Assembly (NCBI GenBank): GCA_012845835.1
Contig: JABAKD010000003.1
Coordinates: 3,499,671 to 3,563,670 of the forward strand
DNA from: Undaria pinnatifida
Taxonomy: Eukaryota > Sar > Phaeophyceae > Laminariales > Alariaceae
Length of the DNA: 64,000 nucleotides
Direction: 5' to 3'
Shown in pieces: positions 1 to 10,212 of this stretch (positions within the stretch are counted from its first letter, which is position 1; every line of letters starts with the position of its first letter). The notes under the pieces are model-generated. The model ran no database searches. It saw nothing but the letters and a program-made list of their open reading frames with translations, and was not told the DNA's origin. The position numbers and the translations under genes were made by a program.

Positions 1-1029
1 TATAATATATTACATGTAGTACCTATCACCACGCATACGCACGACAGACGCAAGTCAATTGGAAAAAAGAACAAAGAAAATGAAAAATAAATGCAAGGAA
101 AGAAAAGAGAAGAAAGCGAAAAGAAAAACAATACAAAAAAATGTGGACTTATCCAACACTACTACTATCATCGACCAATGATATCAATAATAACGATAAT
201 GGGTTACGCACGAGTATGTACATTGTTCGTTTCATTCAGGACTCTTCAAGTAGCAAACATTACTCGTTATTCTTCGCGCATAGAGATTGCTTGTTGTCGA
301 GATGCGCGAACGAATTAAAAGGTAATGTCTTCGGGTGAGATATTTTGAGCTCCTCATCTTTTCGTTTGGAGCTCAGGATACTTCTTCTGTTGCACCCCTT
401 CAAGCGCGGGATCACCCCTTTCTTACCCTGCACGTGACGATGGCGATTTCCTTACCGATCCCATCGCCTCCGTATCCCCCAAGTGTACCCAAACGGAAGT
501 AGAAAGGCTCAAACCTATTATAACGGCGGAGGAAACAAAAAAGGGGACCAAAGGAGGGACGGAAGGAGGGAACAAGAGAAAGAAAAATACTGGTTCATCT
601 GCAAGAACCAGCATCAATCAGCATACTGCTGTAGTACCGGCGGTGGTAACTAGCCATCGTATACTCATTTTGCGGTCATCCGGGATGCATGTGGTGCCTT
701 GGAGGTGCACTTTTTCCTCAGACCGGGTTCCTCACGAGTTATCCCACGGCGGTAGCACTGTGGATCGTAGCGTTCGGGGTTGCATTTTTCTTGAACCAAA
801 CATTTCTGATAAATGTTGTTGATGTTCTCATGTTATCAACAACAACGTTAACGTTACGGTTGACTTCTTAAAGTGTGCAGCTGCGGTCGGTTGGTCCGAT
901 ATTTTTAGGATAATAAAGATACTTGTTTTGGGACTACTAATAATAAGGCGCATAGAAGTGTATTGGTGGGGTTGCGCGAACGAGTGAGTGTCCTCGAAGG
1001 CATGCTTCGGGTGGGTGATATATTGCAAG
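1..1029. other. No gene recognised; AT-rich flank
   Basis: No open frame here resembles a known protein. The stretch is AT-rich. A short segment near 300-385 (a cgcgaacga core, then a cttcgggtgagatat-like core, then gagctcctcat) recurs in altered form near 975-1020 and in inverted form near 12230-12300, so small dispersed repeats are present. Confidence 0.5.
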
Positions 1030-1505
1030 GGTGTTTCGGTACGGTACCGGTATTATCGGTACCGGCATGGATGTCGTACCGAACTTACCGAAGCGTCCGG
1101 TAACGGTATGGACGTCGTATCGAACTTACCGAACTGTCCGGTACCGGTGTTGAAGGTGTACCGAGCTTAGTGAATTATCCGGTACCTATATTGATGTCGT
1201 ACCGAACTTGCGGAAGGTTTCGGTACCGGTATCAATGTCGTACCGAACTTACTGAAGTTTCCGGTGCCGGTATTGATGTCGTACCGAATTTACCGAAGGT
1301 TTTCGGTACCAGTATTGATGTCGTACCGATCTTACCGAAGCGTCTGGTATCGGCACGAAAGTCTGCACTGGTGCCGGTACCGGTATCGGCACACACTTGA
1401 ATACATATACCGGCAGTACCGGCGGTATATACAGCCGGCAAGGTACCGACTCACACTTGCATATTTGTACATAAACTGGACATAAAATGGCGATACATGT
1501 ACAGA
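1030..1505. repeat. 41-bp minisatellite, block 1
   Basis: Degenerate tandem units of about 41 bp combine a gtaccgaacttaccgaag core with a ccggtaccggtattgatgtc core. The ggtacc palindrome sits in most units. Forty-one is not a multiple of three, so each reading frame rotates through three peptide phases and yields artificial Tyr/Arg- or Val/Pro-rich ORFs. The same unit recurs in block 2 at 2886-3545. Units are diverged by point changes and small indels, so this is an old array. Confidence 0.9.
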
Positions 1506-1541
1506 GCAAATCCGGTATTGACCGGGGGTACCCGCTGAGGT

Positions 1542-1862
1542 GTACCTGGTATAGTTCAAGCCGGTCGCTCCGGTGGCGTATCAGGTTATTCTCGAGCCTG
1601 GTATAGGTCATTTTCGTCAGTTCGAGCCCCGCCGGGTGCATACTCGTGTAAATTCGTTGAGACATTTTTCTTGTGCACAAACTGACTTGCGGACAGCGCG
1701 AGAGCGTGAGTTAGCAACACTCGATTAAAAATCGACGATCAGTGGGGTTGCTGAACCCTATGCGCGATAAAAATTGAAGGCAAGAACCGGGGGGCAGAAG
1801 GGACGACACCTGCCACCACGGCTAGTCCAGAAGCTGGAAAGTAAAAGTGTGAGGACAAAACC
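1542..1862 (+). mobile_element. tRNA-derived SINE, copy 1
   Basis: The sequence starts with a tRNA-like head. An A-box-like element (tggcgtatcagg) lies at 1574-1585 and a B-box-like element (agttcgagccc) at 1619-1629, about the spacing of an internal Pol III promoter. A unique body of about 200 bp follows and then a purine-rich tail (ggaaagtaaaagtgtgagg). Two further copies in opposite orientation, 59997-60322 and 62535-62887, align from the head through the body and end in longer A-rich tails. The head folds poorly as a tRNA (imperfect acceptor pairing), so it is not a functional tRNA gene. The source tRNA is not assigned. Confidence 0.75.
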
Positions 1863-2885
1863 CGAGGATCAACGCCCGAACGGGTAGGGTGGACCGTAAC
1901 TGGACCAAGTCCGGCGGAAGGCCATCTCCCATGGCCGGGTTTTTTCTAGTGGGTGAGCTTACGCAAGTCCAACACTACCCGGAAAGATGATACTCGGGGT
2001 GGCTATCTCTACCGCAACTGACCCTCAGGGGACAGGCCGGGTCGACATACACACGCATCCGTATACCAGTAGAGAGTAGCTTGCGCTGTCGGGGTGGTAA
2101 CGAGGACCACTGATAGGGTCAGCTCACGCTATCACTACAGTGGGATCCGAAGGGTGCGCCAGCTAGCGTTGCGTTGCGAAAGCAACTGAGTTAAATCGAC
2201 ACACGACGCGTATGAAAATACGTGGAAGCGTGGTGAGCTGTATTTTTCATTTTTCCCCATCCACCGGAAGATAAAAGAAACAAAAAAAAGCGAGGACAAA
2301 AAAAAACAAATAGTTGAATTTCATTACAGTTGATTCTGATAGTTGAAATATTTTTCTCATGTTTGACCTTTGTCTTGATATGCTGTTGAAAGGAGGGTAA
2401 GGTAACCTTCGGATTATCGGCAGGCCGCCGTCTTCTCGTCGATCGTTTCGATGTACACGCCAAACTGGTACATAAACGAGGCTTCACGCGCCCCTTGCCT
2501 CCGAAAACCGGCCGGCATCGGGAAACCATCGACGGCTTTGATAGTCTCCGCCGGCAATTCGTACGCGTCTCCCGTAAGCGAGTTGTACACAGGAGCAGGC
2601 AATTCACCGGCGCGGCTTGTTGTTCCGCGTCCACGTCGATAACTTTTACCACCGGTGCTGGTGTGTGTGGGAGCTGGCGAAGATGACCCGCCACAAGAAG
2701 CGGTGGCATCACAGCTGGAGGCCACCTCATTCTGGGAAGTTGCGCTCTTGCTCATGCGTGCTCAAAGTCTCGGTATACCGAGCGTACTGGGAGATGATTG
2801 CGGATTGGGGTGTGTGTGGCTTGGAGTGCTGCCTGGAGCCAAATCTCCAAGGGATGACGTCACAATGTGGTGGAATCGGGTTGAT
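1863..2885. other. No gene; GC-rich hairpin with T-run, then A-rich tract
   Basis: A strong hairpin (ggccat, loop ctccc, atggcc, extended by flanking CCGG/CCGG) lies at about 1912-1938 and is followed by TTTTTT at 1939-1944. That could be a Pol III terminator for a transcript started in the upstream SINE head. The stretch 1980-2180 is GC-rich and looks structured but is not recognised. 2270-2310 is A-rich. ORFs at 2191-2755 show no known domain. Confidence 0.4.
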
Positions 2886-3545
2886 ATCGTGCCAAACGTA
2901 CCGAAGTGTCCGGTACCGGGTTGATGTTGTGCCTATCTTACCGAAAAGTCCGGTACATATGCGCATGCCGGTACCGCCGGTACCGGTATTGATGTCGTAC
3001 CGAACTTACCGAAGTGTCCGGTACTGGTATCGATGTCTGACCGAACTTACCGGAGTGTCCGGTGTCGGCATTGATGTCGTACCGAACTTACCGAACTTTT
3101 TGGTACCGGTATATTGATGGCGTACCGAACTTGCCGAAATGTCCGGTACCGGTAGTGACGTCGTACCGAATTCACCGAAGTTTCCGGTACTGGTATTGAT
3201 ACCGGTATTGATGTCGCACCGAACTTGCCGAAGTTTCCGGTGCCGGTATTGACGCCGCACCGAAGTTACCGAAGTATCCGGTACCGGTATTGATGTCGTA
3301 CCGAACTTACCGAAGTGTCCGGGACCGGTACAAAAGTGTGTACCCGCACCGCCGGTACCGGTATTGATGTCGTACCGAACTTATCGAAATTTCCGGTACT
3401 GGTATTGATGTCGTATACCCAACTTACCGGAGTTTCTGGTACCGGTATGGACGCCGTACTGAACTTACCGAAGTATCCGATACCGGTAAAATACCGGCGG
3501 TATATACCGGCGGTACGCCTGGGTACGTACCGTACCGAACACACC
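2886..3545. repeat. 41-bp minisatellite, block 2
   Basis: The same unit as block 1. Cores accgaac at 3081, 3124, 3165, 3259 and 3300 give spacings of 43, 41 and 41 bp, with one longer step caused by an internal accggtattgat duplication near 3200. The unit phase and sequence match block 1, which suggests one array later split by about 1.35 kb that contains a SINE. Confidence 0.9.
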
Positions 3546-4051
3546 CTTGAGATATTGAGCTCTTCATGCTAGGATATCAGAAACTTGTTCTGCACCCCTA
3601 TGATATGTGGTGTAGCGTGTAGCGTGGGATGACTCTCATACAATATTTTTATATTTTTTGTTTTTTCGTTTTTCGTTTTTTCATCCCATCCAGGGGAACA
3701 CACGAAAAAGACAAAACGGACAACGGAGCCTCAATCCTAAAAAGTTCACAAAGGAAAGAAAAACCCAGAGCGTTGCACATGATTTCAATGCGAATCGTGA
3801 AAATGACGTCTTCTTTTTCAAACCTTTTATTTTTATTGTTATATTTGGCTTTAGTAACTCCCCTGTCTGGCTCCCCTGTCTTCTCTGTCCCATCTATAAT
3901 ATTTACATTCGCATGCTTCGTTTCTCTTTCGATCCCTTCCTAGACTTTAGTCGGATTCAGGGTCACTAAACCGGCTCTTCTTCCCCCTCCCTTCTACGGC
4001 GGTATAGCGCGGAGACTTTTATGTTATATTCCCCATCCAAAAACCTATATA
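3546..4051. other. No gene recognised
   Basis: AT-rich sequence with a T-rich run at 3645-3690 and no supported coding frame. The ORFs at 3629-3969 are hydrophobic but low in complexity and unlike any family I know. Confidence 0.4.
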
Positions 4052-4352
4052 TATCGCCGACCTATATCCTTAATGAGGACACACAACTCGTAATGCGCGC
4101 GATCGGAGTATCACACACAGCTTGCAAAGATGAGTTTCGACAAAATCTTCGATCTCACAGCTGGAGTGTATTTTAATTTTTATAATATATATATATGTAG
4201 ACTTTAGTCTAAATATTATAAAACAACAATACACCCCTCCAGCTGTGAGATCGAAGATTTCGTCGAAACTCATTTTTGCAAGCTGTGTGTAATACTCCGA
4301 TCGCGCGCATTACTGAGTGGGTGTCCTCATTATAGATATGAAAGGTCGGCGA
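4052..4352. mobile_element. Foldback (long inverted-repeat) element, paired arms
   Basis: Two arms of about 110-130 bp face each other around a spacer of about 60 bp. The left arm (4052-4165) runs from a cgccgacctatatcc end through taatgcgcgcgatcgg, cttgcaaagatgag and gatctcacagctgg. The right arm (4215-4352) is its reverse complement with few differences. No coding capacity is present. Single or paired arms recur at 5923, 10133, 12886, 22055, 54868, 57900, 58400 and 59864. The pairing is perfect enough to form a large hairpin, as in foldback transposons or MITEs. Confidence 0.85.
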
Positions 4353-5560
4353 CTCCCCTTCCTTGGAACTACAGTGCAGAAGCTTGTGCAAGGGTCAACA
4401 GGGTGATGTTAGTCAGTCTGTGCGCGGAAACCATTAAAAAAAAAAAAAACGTTTTGGAGGGGGACAAAATCTGACAGATAGATGTGGAAGGAAATGCATC
4501 AGTTTATCAAGTGTGTCCTGTAAGCCGTATATCCGGTGAGGGGAGGGCGGAGATTTTAAGGGCGTGGGGGACGGGGGTTGATTAACAAAAGGGAGCGGGG
4601 GGGGGAAGGGGGCAACAATCTGCGCGCGAAAACTGTAAATCATATACGGGGACAAATCTGACGGTTGTGGAAAGAATGCATCAGTATATCATGTATATCC
4701 TGTAACTCGTAGAATTGGTGAGGAGAGGACGGAGTGTTCGAGGGGGTGGGTGGCAGGGGGGGATTTCCAACGGCTTAAGGTCGCATATATGTATATCTGC
4801 GAGGAGCTTGCGTAATGCGTGGTGCTAGGTCTAGGCGATGGTGCGAGTGGTTGGAAAGGAGGGGGCATGGGGAGGGGGGTATGAAGTGGAGCTACGGCAT
4901 GGATGACTAGAACGGTAATGAGGTGACATCAACTGTTTGGTAATTTTTATTGCTCTTGGAGATTTTGATTTCAGGTGGGGCGACGGGAGAGAGCAAAACC
5001 AGGGGGGCGGGGCGATGGGGGGGGGGGGAGATCAAACCCCTTCAGGTCGCATGAATGTATATCTGGGAGGGACTCTACTATACGTGCTACGGTCTAGGTG
5101 ATGGTGCGGGTGGTGGGAAAGGAGGGGGCGCGGAAATAGGAAATAGATTAGTAGGAGCTACGGCATGGCTGGTTGGTTGCAAGTGGGTGGGCACAACAGT
5201 TTAGTCAAATACGGAAAATACACACAAGGTCTCACTCACCGTGGCGACTCGAACAGGTAATGAGGTGATATCACCTGCCTGATAGTGTTTATTATTCTAT
5301 CAGCTTTGACCTTAGGTGGGGCGTCGGGGGGGAAGGGGGGAGGGGCGGGGGGGGGGGTCTGTTTTTTGCGTGTGTGTCAGGGAGGTAATGAGGAGTTGCC
5401 TTCAGGGATCTTTTTCGATATAATACCGAGAAGGGACAGATATGTCTATCGCGAGGCCACAGCTTACAGCAGTATAAACCCAGGTAGATTGTAGATTATC
5501 TTAGGCCAGGATACAAGAGTGATCGAGAGGGGGGGGAGGGGAGGGGGGAGGTAGGAGCTT
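4353..5560. repeat. G-rich subrepeat body attached to the foldback arm
   Basis: Outside the right arm lies sequence built from diverged subrepeats. Each has a tgcgcggaaac-like part, a ggacaaatctgac part, an aaatgcatcagtttatc part and then a G-rich run (gggagcggggggg). The same order appears in inverted orientation at 56950-57900 and in part at 60325-60592 and 58510-58640. This fits a foldback element whose outer arms carry internal repeats. ORFs across it are low-complexity artefacts. Confidence 0.7.
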
Positions 5561-5922
5561 GGCTCTGGCCAAGCTCCAAATACCGGCTCTTGCACTGGCA
5601 AGGTATCCGAAACTTCGTGCCAAACGTCAATCCTGAGTGCAAGCTGCTAACTGTCTACGTCGGCCACTTCTACAAGGCCACGTGTGTGACTCACTGCATA
5701 CTTGAAGTGGGAGTAAAGACCAACTCACGACACAACCAATCACATCAAGTCCTAGTGTTCTCCTAAGGACCGGCCTACTGTTTATGCGAAAGTGCAGCTA
5801 CTTATTCACAGCCAATCAGCGCGGGACGCGAAGCGTAAGGTAGGATGCTACCACTGTTATGTGTCCTCCATGCTCCGCAGATCCCGTGGTTCATTATGCT
5901 GTTGTGTGATATTTATGTGCTC
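5561..5922. other. No gene recognised
   Basis: Non-repetitive sequence between the G-rich body and the next foldback arm. Only a short inverted motif (gagcttgg / ccaagctc near 5555-5575) was noticed. Confidence 0.35.
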
Positions 5923-6031
5923 GTAATGCGCGCGATCGGAGTATCACACACAGCTTGCAAAGATGAGTTTCGACGAAATCTTCGATCTCACAGCTGGAGT
6001 GTATTTTCATTTTTTATAATATATGTGCGTG
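5923..6031 (+). mobile_element. Solo foldback arm
   Basis: A single arm in the same orientation as 4080-4165, from ctcgtaatgcgcgcgatc to the A/T-rich inner end (ttttttataatatatg). No facing partner lies nearby, so it is a solo or truncated copy. Confidence 0.85.
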
Positions 6032-6955
6032 CCGAATCCTGGATCGCACGACAGCCTTCCTAGACACTATTATTGATTCCGATTATCACCATTCCGATTC
6101 CGAATCGCACAGCAAATGAAATAACGGAAATCAGACCTTAACTTATCAGCAGAGGTAGACGGTTGGTCTATAGCCCATGCAGATAGCGGACACCTAGTGA
6201 AACACTATAACATAAGCCCACCCTGAAAAGTCGTAGATGCAGACCGCACGACGATATGGCAATGGGCAACTAAGACATCAGGAAATCGGGAGGTGGATCG
6301 AAGATACTGCTATTCAAAACAACGACATCGAATGAGGCTCTATACCAACCCACACCTCGTGATTGACACTTCGTGATTGATGATTGATGATTGAGGCTAC
6401 GATGCCTCTGGTAGGGGTTAATCCGTGGGCCCACTGTCACAAAACCGCTGATCGGAAAATACTGGTGCAAGGGAATGCAGATAACAGAGAAAGGAAGGTG
6501 CTCCACAAACGGTAGCACCCGAACTGGGGAAGAGAAAAACGCGCAATGCAGCTACCAGCCATCGACTGAACCGTTGTGCTTGGGCGTGCGTAAAGGGGCA
6601 CCAGAAGAGGTAATACACGAACTGAATACAGACACGTGCACTGCAGGATACCAGCCAGCGACTGAATCTCTGTGCTTGAGACGCATGTGCATGGGTAAAG
6701 GGGCATAAGAAACGGGGTACCCGAAGCGAAAGAACACTCAATCAGCAGAAATCAAGGATAGTGAAAGGCCATACCGAATAAGGGAAACGACGAAGTTACA
6801 GCAACCCCAAGGGATCCACAGTTGAACCAACGAAGGTACAGTACACCCTGAAGGCGTCATACCTAATTGGGAAAACAAAAAACCACACAAAACATAAAAC
6901 ACTGAGCTGTGGTTGACGCTGGTGTACCGACATACTAACAGGGGATAGAGGGGGC
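6032..6955. other. No gene; imperfect tandem duplication at 6540-6707
   Basis: Two related segments, about 6545-6601 and 6650-6707, share ccagccatcgactgaa-like and gtaaaggggca cores. Several short overlapping ORFs cross this tandem duplication and look like by-products of it. No protein family is recognised. Confidence 0.4.
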
Positions 6956-6959
6956 TCCG

Positions 6960-8490
6960 CGCGGCCCGTCGGCATTGTGTAGAACACCGCGTGCCAGTCC
7001 CCCGGCCTGATGACGCTGAAGGCACCAGAACCCGTGGACGGCGCTCCGTGAGGTGGTGTAAGATTATGGCAGGAGGTCGATCTTGATCGTTCCTGGGTCA
7101 TCGAGGAAGAGGACGATATAGGAGTTGGCGGAATAATTGTCGGTCGAGGTGCGACGGGCTACTTTGCCCAATCACCAGAGACCGTCGCGGGCTTTGTACC
7201 AGAGGTGTGGCCCCGTGAGGCGGGTCGTGGAGTTGGAGCGTCGAAGCCAGAGGGTGCGTGGGACGAGGCTGTACCCGGGAGCGATGCTTATTTCGCCCCG
7301 GGTCCGCGCTAGTTCGCGGTGAGCAGCCCCGATGCGCATCTGTCGGCACAAGCGGTTGGGCTAGCGGTGTTGTGAAGGAGTGCCAGATCAATAGCGGAGA
7401 ATGTGAAGCCGGTGGTTTTGTAGGTCTTGTTCGTGTTCCATGGAGGGCTGAGAAATCCGGTGGCTGCGCTGAGGAAGTTGTTGCACGCGCTCTCGGCGTG
7501 TGGGAGTTGAATGTCCCAGTCCGTTTGTTGTCCGTCGCCGACCATGGCGAGCATGGGGGCTATGGTGTGGTTGGACGCGCTCGACACCTCCGTTGCTGCA
7601 CGTGTGGTAGGAGCTGGTGGGAATATTATTAACGCCTGGGCGGTCGTGGAGGGCGAGGAGAAGTTTGGCGCAAATCCGGAATCCGTCTGTCGGAGAGTAG
7701 GGTTACGGGACATCCCCGGAGAGGGATATATCGGTCGACAAGGATGTCGGCCGTGCCGGAGGTGGTGAACTGAGCCTCCGTAGTGACGTACATATCGGCG
7801 CGGTGGCTGACACGGTCCGCAAAAAGGAGGATCTAGGCGTTGCCCCGAAGCGGTAGGAGTAGGGGGTCGGAGTAGTTCACGCTGACGAAGATGACGGGGC
7901 CGTTAGGTAACTATAAGGAAAGGGCAAACCAGCGAATTGTGGGGCGCGAAGTCTTGCGCGCCTAGCACTTGAGGCAGTGGCGGAGCCACCAACTGGTGGA
8001 AATAATCATGCCGATCCACCAGTAAAAATTCCTGATGTCAAGTGTCCGAGAAACACGCAAGTGGCAAGAGGTGGTGGAGTGGCATGTGTGTAGGAATTAT
8101 GGGCGCATCAAAATTGGAAAGTAGACGCGGGGGGTGGATCGAGGGGCGGGGCTGGTGGATCGCGGGCATGGCACATTGGGTACGTGTGTGGTCGGTGTAC
8201 GAGACGAGTGGTGTTGTCGTCGGTGGTGTGTAGCTGGTCTTTTGTGGCGAGGGTTAGGACCTCCGCAAGAGATGGGCGACGGGTCGAGGGAATGTACTCC
8301 AAGAGGTCGTCCAATGACGGCGAAGGTGAGCCCGGGGAGAGGAACATGAGGGTGGCGGAGCAGAGGGGTTCGGCGCGTTGCTCGTGCGCCCAGTCGGTGT
8401 AAGTGTAGTGCTCGACGCAAGAACGGAGATGGAGGTCACCAATGGGCTTGACAATGGGTTCCGCTAGTCGAGGTAGTGCTCGCACAGCAG
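6960..8490 (-). pseudogene. Degraded Ty3/gypsy pol: integrase core end and C-terminal region
   Basis: Minus-strand fragments run in the order of a gypsy Pol C-terminus. 8485-8108 encodes a linker between RNase H and integrase in a mostly open frame. 7713-7309 contains a DWDIQLPHAESACNN stretch followed by SAATG, matching the conserved region after the integrase DDE core (DW..LPH.EFAYN in the family). 7320-6960 in shifted frames reads LWYKARDGLW and then FLDDPG, typical of the C-terminal tail of some gypsy elements. Frames change at least three times and stops are present, so it cannot encode a full product. RT and LTRs were not found beside it. Family assignment rests on remembered motifs. 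Confidence 0.7.
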
Positions 8491-9035
8491 GGGGGGGCGG
8501 CGTGGGAGGAGGCTTTGGATCGATGGTCGGCGATGATGAGGGCAGGTTCGGTTGGGGGGTACTCGGTGGGGTTGCGGTTGAAGGCGACGGGGTGCTATGT
8601 GCACCGCGGTGTTGTGTGTTAGCAGGTCGTTGGGCTGCCGCTTTGAACTCAAGAGTGGGTGGCCGGCGCTGGGGAGATGGAGGTCCTGAAGCGGCGGTAG
8701 CTGGGGGCCGACGGCCAAATGTAGCCCGCAGGAAGACAGGGAGCTCCAGCTGCAGCGACGGGGCAGTTGCGGGTCCGAGACGATGTTAGGCCTGACGAGG
8801 CACGAGGAGAGGTCAATACGAGACGACCGAGGTGGACGATGGAGGGACGACGGGTGGCCTGCACGTCAAGCCGGGAGCAGCGCCAGTGACCACGTCGGCT
8901 TTCTCGGAGCTGGAAGGCGATTTAGCGCTGTGGCCGAGAGTAGAGATGTGGCAGACAGAAAAGCTGCAAGGCGAGTTGGCGGCGAGTTCTTGGAAAAAGC
9001 ACGTGCCGGCGGGAACGCAGTGTAGCGACCCCGCA
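8491..9035. other. GC-rich sequence, perhaps more gypsy remains
   Basis: Continues the base composition of the gypsy relic, but I cannot match the short minus-strand frames (8464-8864) to RT or RNase H motifs. No supported gene. Confidence 0.3.
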
Positions 9036-9355
9036 GCGGGGTCTCGGTCTTGGACAAAGCGGTGGCCGGTGGGGATGCCGTGAGGCGATGCCGCGGCCGG
9101 GTTTTGGTGTTAATCAAGGCGGTGGCCGACGGGAACGCCATGAGGCGGTGCCGTGGCGGAGTCGTGTCCTTGGACAAAGCGGTGGTCGTCGGGGGCGCCG
9201 TAAGGCGGTGCCGCGCCTGGTCTTGTTGTTGAACAAAGCGGTGGCCGACGGGGGCGCCGTAAGGCGATGCCGCGGCCGGGTCTTGGTCTTGGATAAAGCG
9301 GTGGCCGGTGGGAACGTCGTGGGGCGGTGCCGCGGCGGGTTCTTGATCGTAACGT
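9036..9355. repeat. 60-bp GC-rich minisatellite
   Basis: Five to six units of 59-60 bp share acaaagcggtggccg, then gcgccgtaaggcg, then tgccgcggccggg. Plus-strand frames give a 20-residue peptide repeat (DKAVAGG, then AVRRCRGR), because 60 is a multiple of three. The period slips to 59 in one unit and the frame shifts there, so protein function is unlikely. Confidence 0.85.
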
Positions 9356-9409
9356 GAACCAACGAAAAAGCATGGAGTCGAGTCGGTGGTAAGGCCCTGA
9401 GCAAACTAG

Positions 9410-9680
9410 GGGATGAGGGGAAGGCTGCGAGGCGATCCGGTGGCGGGGGCTTGGGGAAAGCAGGCACCGAATGAAAGGCTGCGAGGCGATCCGGCGGCTG
9501 AGCCTCGGGGAAAGCGGGGACAGAAGGGAAGGCTGCGAGGCGACCCGGCGGCCGGAGCTTGGGAAAAGCGGGGCCCGAGAGGAATGCTGTGAGACTATCC
9601 GGCGGCGGGGGCTTGGGAAAAGCGGGGGCCGAGGGTAACGCTGTGAAGCGATCCGGCGGCGAGGTTTGGGGGGGCGATGT
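9410..9680. repeat. 57-60-bp minisatellite, second family
   Basis: About five units share aaggctgcgaggcgatccgg, then gggcttggggaaagc, then a gggccgag-like end. It adjoins the 60-bp array and shares its style (GC-rich, aaagcgg cores), so both may descend from one ancestor. Confidence 0.8.
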
Positions 9681-9789
9681 CAGCCAGAAATGGCCGAGTA
9701 ACCTGGGCTGAATTTGAAGGGGGGGGACGGCGGCCTTTTAGGAATTTTCTGTATATTCCAACAACCAGGCCTGGCTAATTATATGAATG

Positions 9790-9900
9790 ACCTTTGGCTT
9801 GGTTGCGTTTTTTTCTGCGGTATTTCTCAGCTCCAGAGTTATTGGAGCCTGTCTTGTGACCGTGGACTTGATTATGCGAGTCAACGTGAGAACAACACTA
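9790..9900 (+). repeat. Dispersed repeat R, copy 1
   Basis: A segment of about 105 bp with cores ctcagctccagagt, attggagcctgtc, gaccgtggacttgat and cgtgagaacaac. It matches 26693-26812 and 60590-60712 in the same orientation and about 62360-62440 inverted. In the other copies R is the right part of a larger element carrying a pyrimidine microsatellite. Confidence 0.8.
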
Positions 9901-9974
9901 CCATGAATACAAGTCACTAATTTGGAACAGTCATGTAGAGCTGTGATATGCAATGTGTTATAGCTTCGAGGCGT

Positions 9975-10132
9975 GTTATTTGACATGGATCGCAAAATAG
10001 AACATTCCAATCGACCGGTGCAACCATGAAATTACCATGATATTTTGCCGCGCCGATGTGGGGCTCTGAGATTGCCCATTCTAAGACAGAGATATACATA
10101 TTGCAAATACAACAGCCGAGGTGATGTGGTCT
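9975..10132 (-). repeat. Dispersed repeat S, copy 1 (inverted relative to 56.8 kb)
   Basis: Cores include gatcgcaaaatagaa, ggtgcaaccatgaaattacc, tgtggggctctgaga and gccgaggtgatgtgg. The reverse complement of 56735-56880 aligns closely, and a diverged match exists at 56190-56310. No function is recognised. Confidence 0.75.
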
Positions 10133-10212
10133 ATATATGTATTATAAAAAATGAAAATACACTCCAGCTGTGAGATCGAAGATTTCGTCGAAACTCATCT
10201 TTGCAAGCTGTG
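10133..10212 (-). mobile_element. Truncated foldback arm
   Basis: Reads from tattataaaaaatgaaaat through actccagctgtgagatcg to ctttgcaagctgtg, then departs from the family consensus, so the outer part is missing. Confidence 0.85.

Noticed and set aside
1562-1640. Possible functional tRNA gene
   Set aside because: A- and B-box-like motifs exist, but acceptor and T-stem pairing are poor and two other copies share a SINE body.
1170-1680. Tyr/Arg-rich ORFs in the first minisatellite
   Set aside because: Generated by the 41-bp repeat in rotating frames.
5923-6031. A recurrent peptide starting MRAIGVSHTACK in several places
   Set aside because: It is the translation of the foldback arm. The arms change reading frame context and carry indels, so it is not a conserved protein.
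9050-9467. Possible protein with 20-residue repeats (DKAVAGG, then AVRRCRGR)
   Set aside because: The 60-bp period gives a periodic peptide by chance of length. One unit slips to 59 bp and breaks the frame, and there is no start context or domain.
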